Source: DASYRM01 sp036004405
GTDB taxonomy: Bacteria; Acidobacteriota; Vicinamibacteria; Vicinamibacterales; UBA2999
Direction of reading: 5' to 3'
NCBI GenBank assembly: GCA_036004405.1
Contig: DASYRM010000224.1
Location: forward strand, 1 to 52,214
Length of the DNA: 52,214 bases
Shown: positions 51,629 through 52,214 of the stretch, piece by piece
Numbering within the stretch: position 1 is the stretch's first letter
How the letters are laid out: every line of letters begins with the position of its first letter
The notes under the pieces: generated by a model
What the model was told of the DNA's origin: nothing
The model's database searches: none
What the model saw: only the letters and a program-made list of their open reading frames with translations
Position numbers and translations under genes: made by a program

Positions 51629-52214
51629 TTACTGCGTGCGGGCCGCCGCCGCGGGCGCTTCGGGCAACAGCGTGACGACCGTGAAGCGGTTGGCCGGCAG
51701 GTACTTCTGGATCGCCTCGTGAACGTTCTCCACGGTGAGCGCGTCGGTGCGCTCGGAGCGGCGCGGGATCATCTTCGGATCGCGGCCGAGGATGTGCGCC
51801 GACTGCAGCGCATTCAGCCAGTACGGGTTCTGCCGCAGCGCCTGCGCCAGATCGTTCTTGTCGGCCTCCTTGACAATCTGCAGGTCGGACGCGGTGGGGC
51901 CCTCGCGGCGCAGGCGATCGAGCTCGGTCATCACCGCCGCGTTCAGCTTCTCGACGTTCTCGGGCGAGCTGCCGTACTGCACCGTCGTCGTGCCGTAGCC
52001 GGGCTGCGGCGACGTGTCCGAGTAGCCGACGGAGACCGAATACGTCCCGCCCAGCTGCTCGCGCAAAATGTCGCGCAGCTTGTTCTCGACGATATCGGCC
52101 GCGGCACGGATGCGCGCGGTCTGCGCCTCGTCGAGTCCGGTGTCCGAGAAGAACGTGATGACCGTCTGCGCGCGGGGCTCCTGCCCCTTGGTGACGGTTT
52201 CCCGCTGCACGCTG
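51629..52214 (-). CDS. M16-family peptidase, C-terminal part (truncated by window edge)
   Basis: The frame is open to the right edge, so only the last 195 or so residues are seen. They match an M16 C-terminal domain: VITFFSDTGLDEAQTARIRAAADIVENKLRDILREQLGGTYSVSVGYSDTSPQPGYGTTTVQYGSSPENVEKLNAAVMTELDRLRREG, then VENVHEAIQKYLPANRFTVVTLLPE. The sequence REQLGGTYSVSV resembles the PqqL-type R-x-x-x-G-G-x-Y substrate-binding strand. The catalytic HxxEH would be upstream of the window. A GTG at 52210 is in frame but is not the real start. An Ala/Pro-rich tail ends the protein. Subcellular location cannot be told. Confidence 0.85.
   Translation of the reverse strand, partial: SVQRETVTKGQEPRAQTVITFFSDTGLDEAQTARIRAAADIVENKLRDILREQLGGTYSVSVGYSDTSPQPGYGTTTVQYGSSPENVEKLNAAVMTELDRLRREGPTASDLQIVKEADKNDLAQALRQNPYWLNALQSAHILGRDPKMIPRRSERTDALTVENVHEAIQKYLPANRFTVVTLLPEAPAAAARTQ

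Overview
The window is about 52 kb of GC-rich, gene-dense bacterial chromosome with short intergenic gaps, many four-base ATGA start/stop overlaps and almost no mobile DNA. Type III glutamine synthetase, several Ser/Thr kinases (one with TPRs), an ECF-type sigma factor, a standalone RNA-recognition-motif protein, a YbdL-type transaminase and a UbiD of about 600 residues, together with the high GC, suggest an Acidobacteriota genome, possibly class Vicinamibacteria. That placement is inference; no rRNA or other taxonomic marker is in the window. I saw no rRNA, tRNA, CRISPR array, insertion sequence or prophage.

Layout. 1-9029 (minus strand): an N-degron module aat-clpS-clpA, then pdxH, addB and the N-terminal half of addA, which runs off the left edge. 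9020-10711 (plus): gluQ, whose start overlaps that of aat, then a Gly-rich RRM protein with a structured leader. 10725-12974 (minus): a secreted protein, a methionine-type aminotransferase and an 89-residue protein. 13182-16518 (plus): asd and a papain-like protease fused to an alpha/beta hydrolase. 16651-19107 (minus): an ArsR-methyltransferase fusion followed by ahcY, with a readable promoter and operator. 19309-20112 (plus): a secreted protein. 20157-23723 (minus): thioesterase-thrC-pepF. 23941-25887 (plus): speA. 25983-32281 (minus): a secreted beta-propeller, a large HEAT/DUF349 protein and glnN. 32513-33977 (plus): a homocysteine methyltransferase domain protein and a GNAT. 34012-35640: divergent ECF sigma factor and Ser/Thr kinase. 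35678-46894 (minus): a long run of two paralogous small proteins, a kinase-TPR protein, quinone reductase, metallopeptidase-like protein, SDR threonine dehydrogenase, AIM24, TerB-like protein and an ABC exporter. 46923-47381 (plus): apaG. 47516-52214 (minus): ubiD, dinB, ettA and a truncated M16 peptidase.

How the genes work together. Methionine/SAM metabolism recurs (asd, ahcY with its methyltransferase-regulator, a homocysteine methyltransferase, a methionine aminotransferase, thrC), although the genes are dispersed. Protein quality control and turnover is the second theme (Aat/ClpS/ClpA, PepF, M16). Regulation by phosphorylation is the third (two kinases and an ECF factor within 6 kb).

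Two repeat families shape the gene ends. One is a set of compact GC palindromes, often bounded by CGTAG/CTACG. The other is a set of 8-9 bp G-rich tandem arrays that begin at or just after stop codons, sometimes paired with an inverted array. Several stop codons lie inside these elements. The most promising new biology is the papain-alpha/beta-hydrolase fusion (14422-16518) and the duplicated small proteins starting MGYGEW downstream of a kinase-TPR gene (35678-36440).
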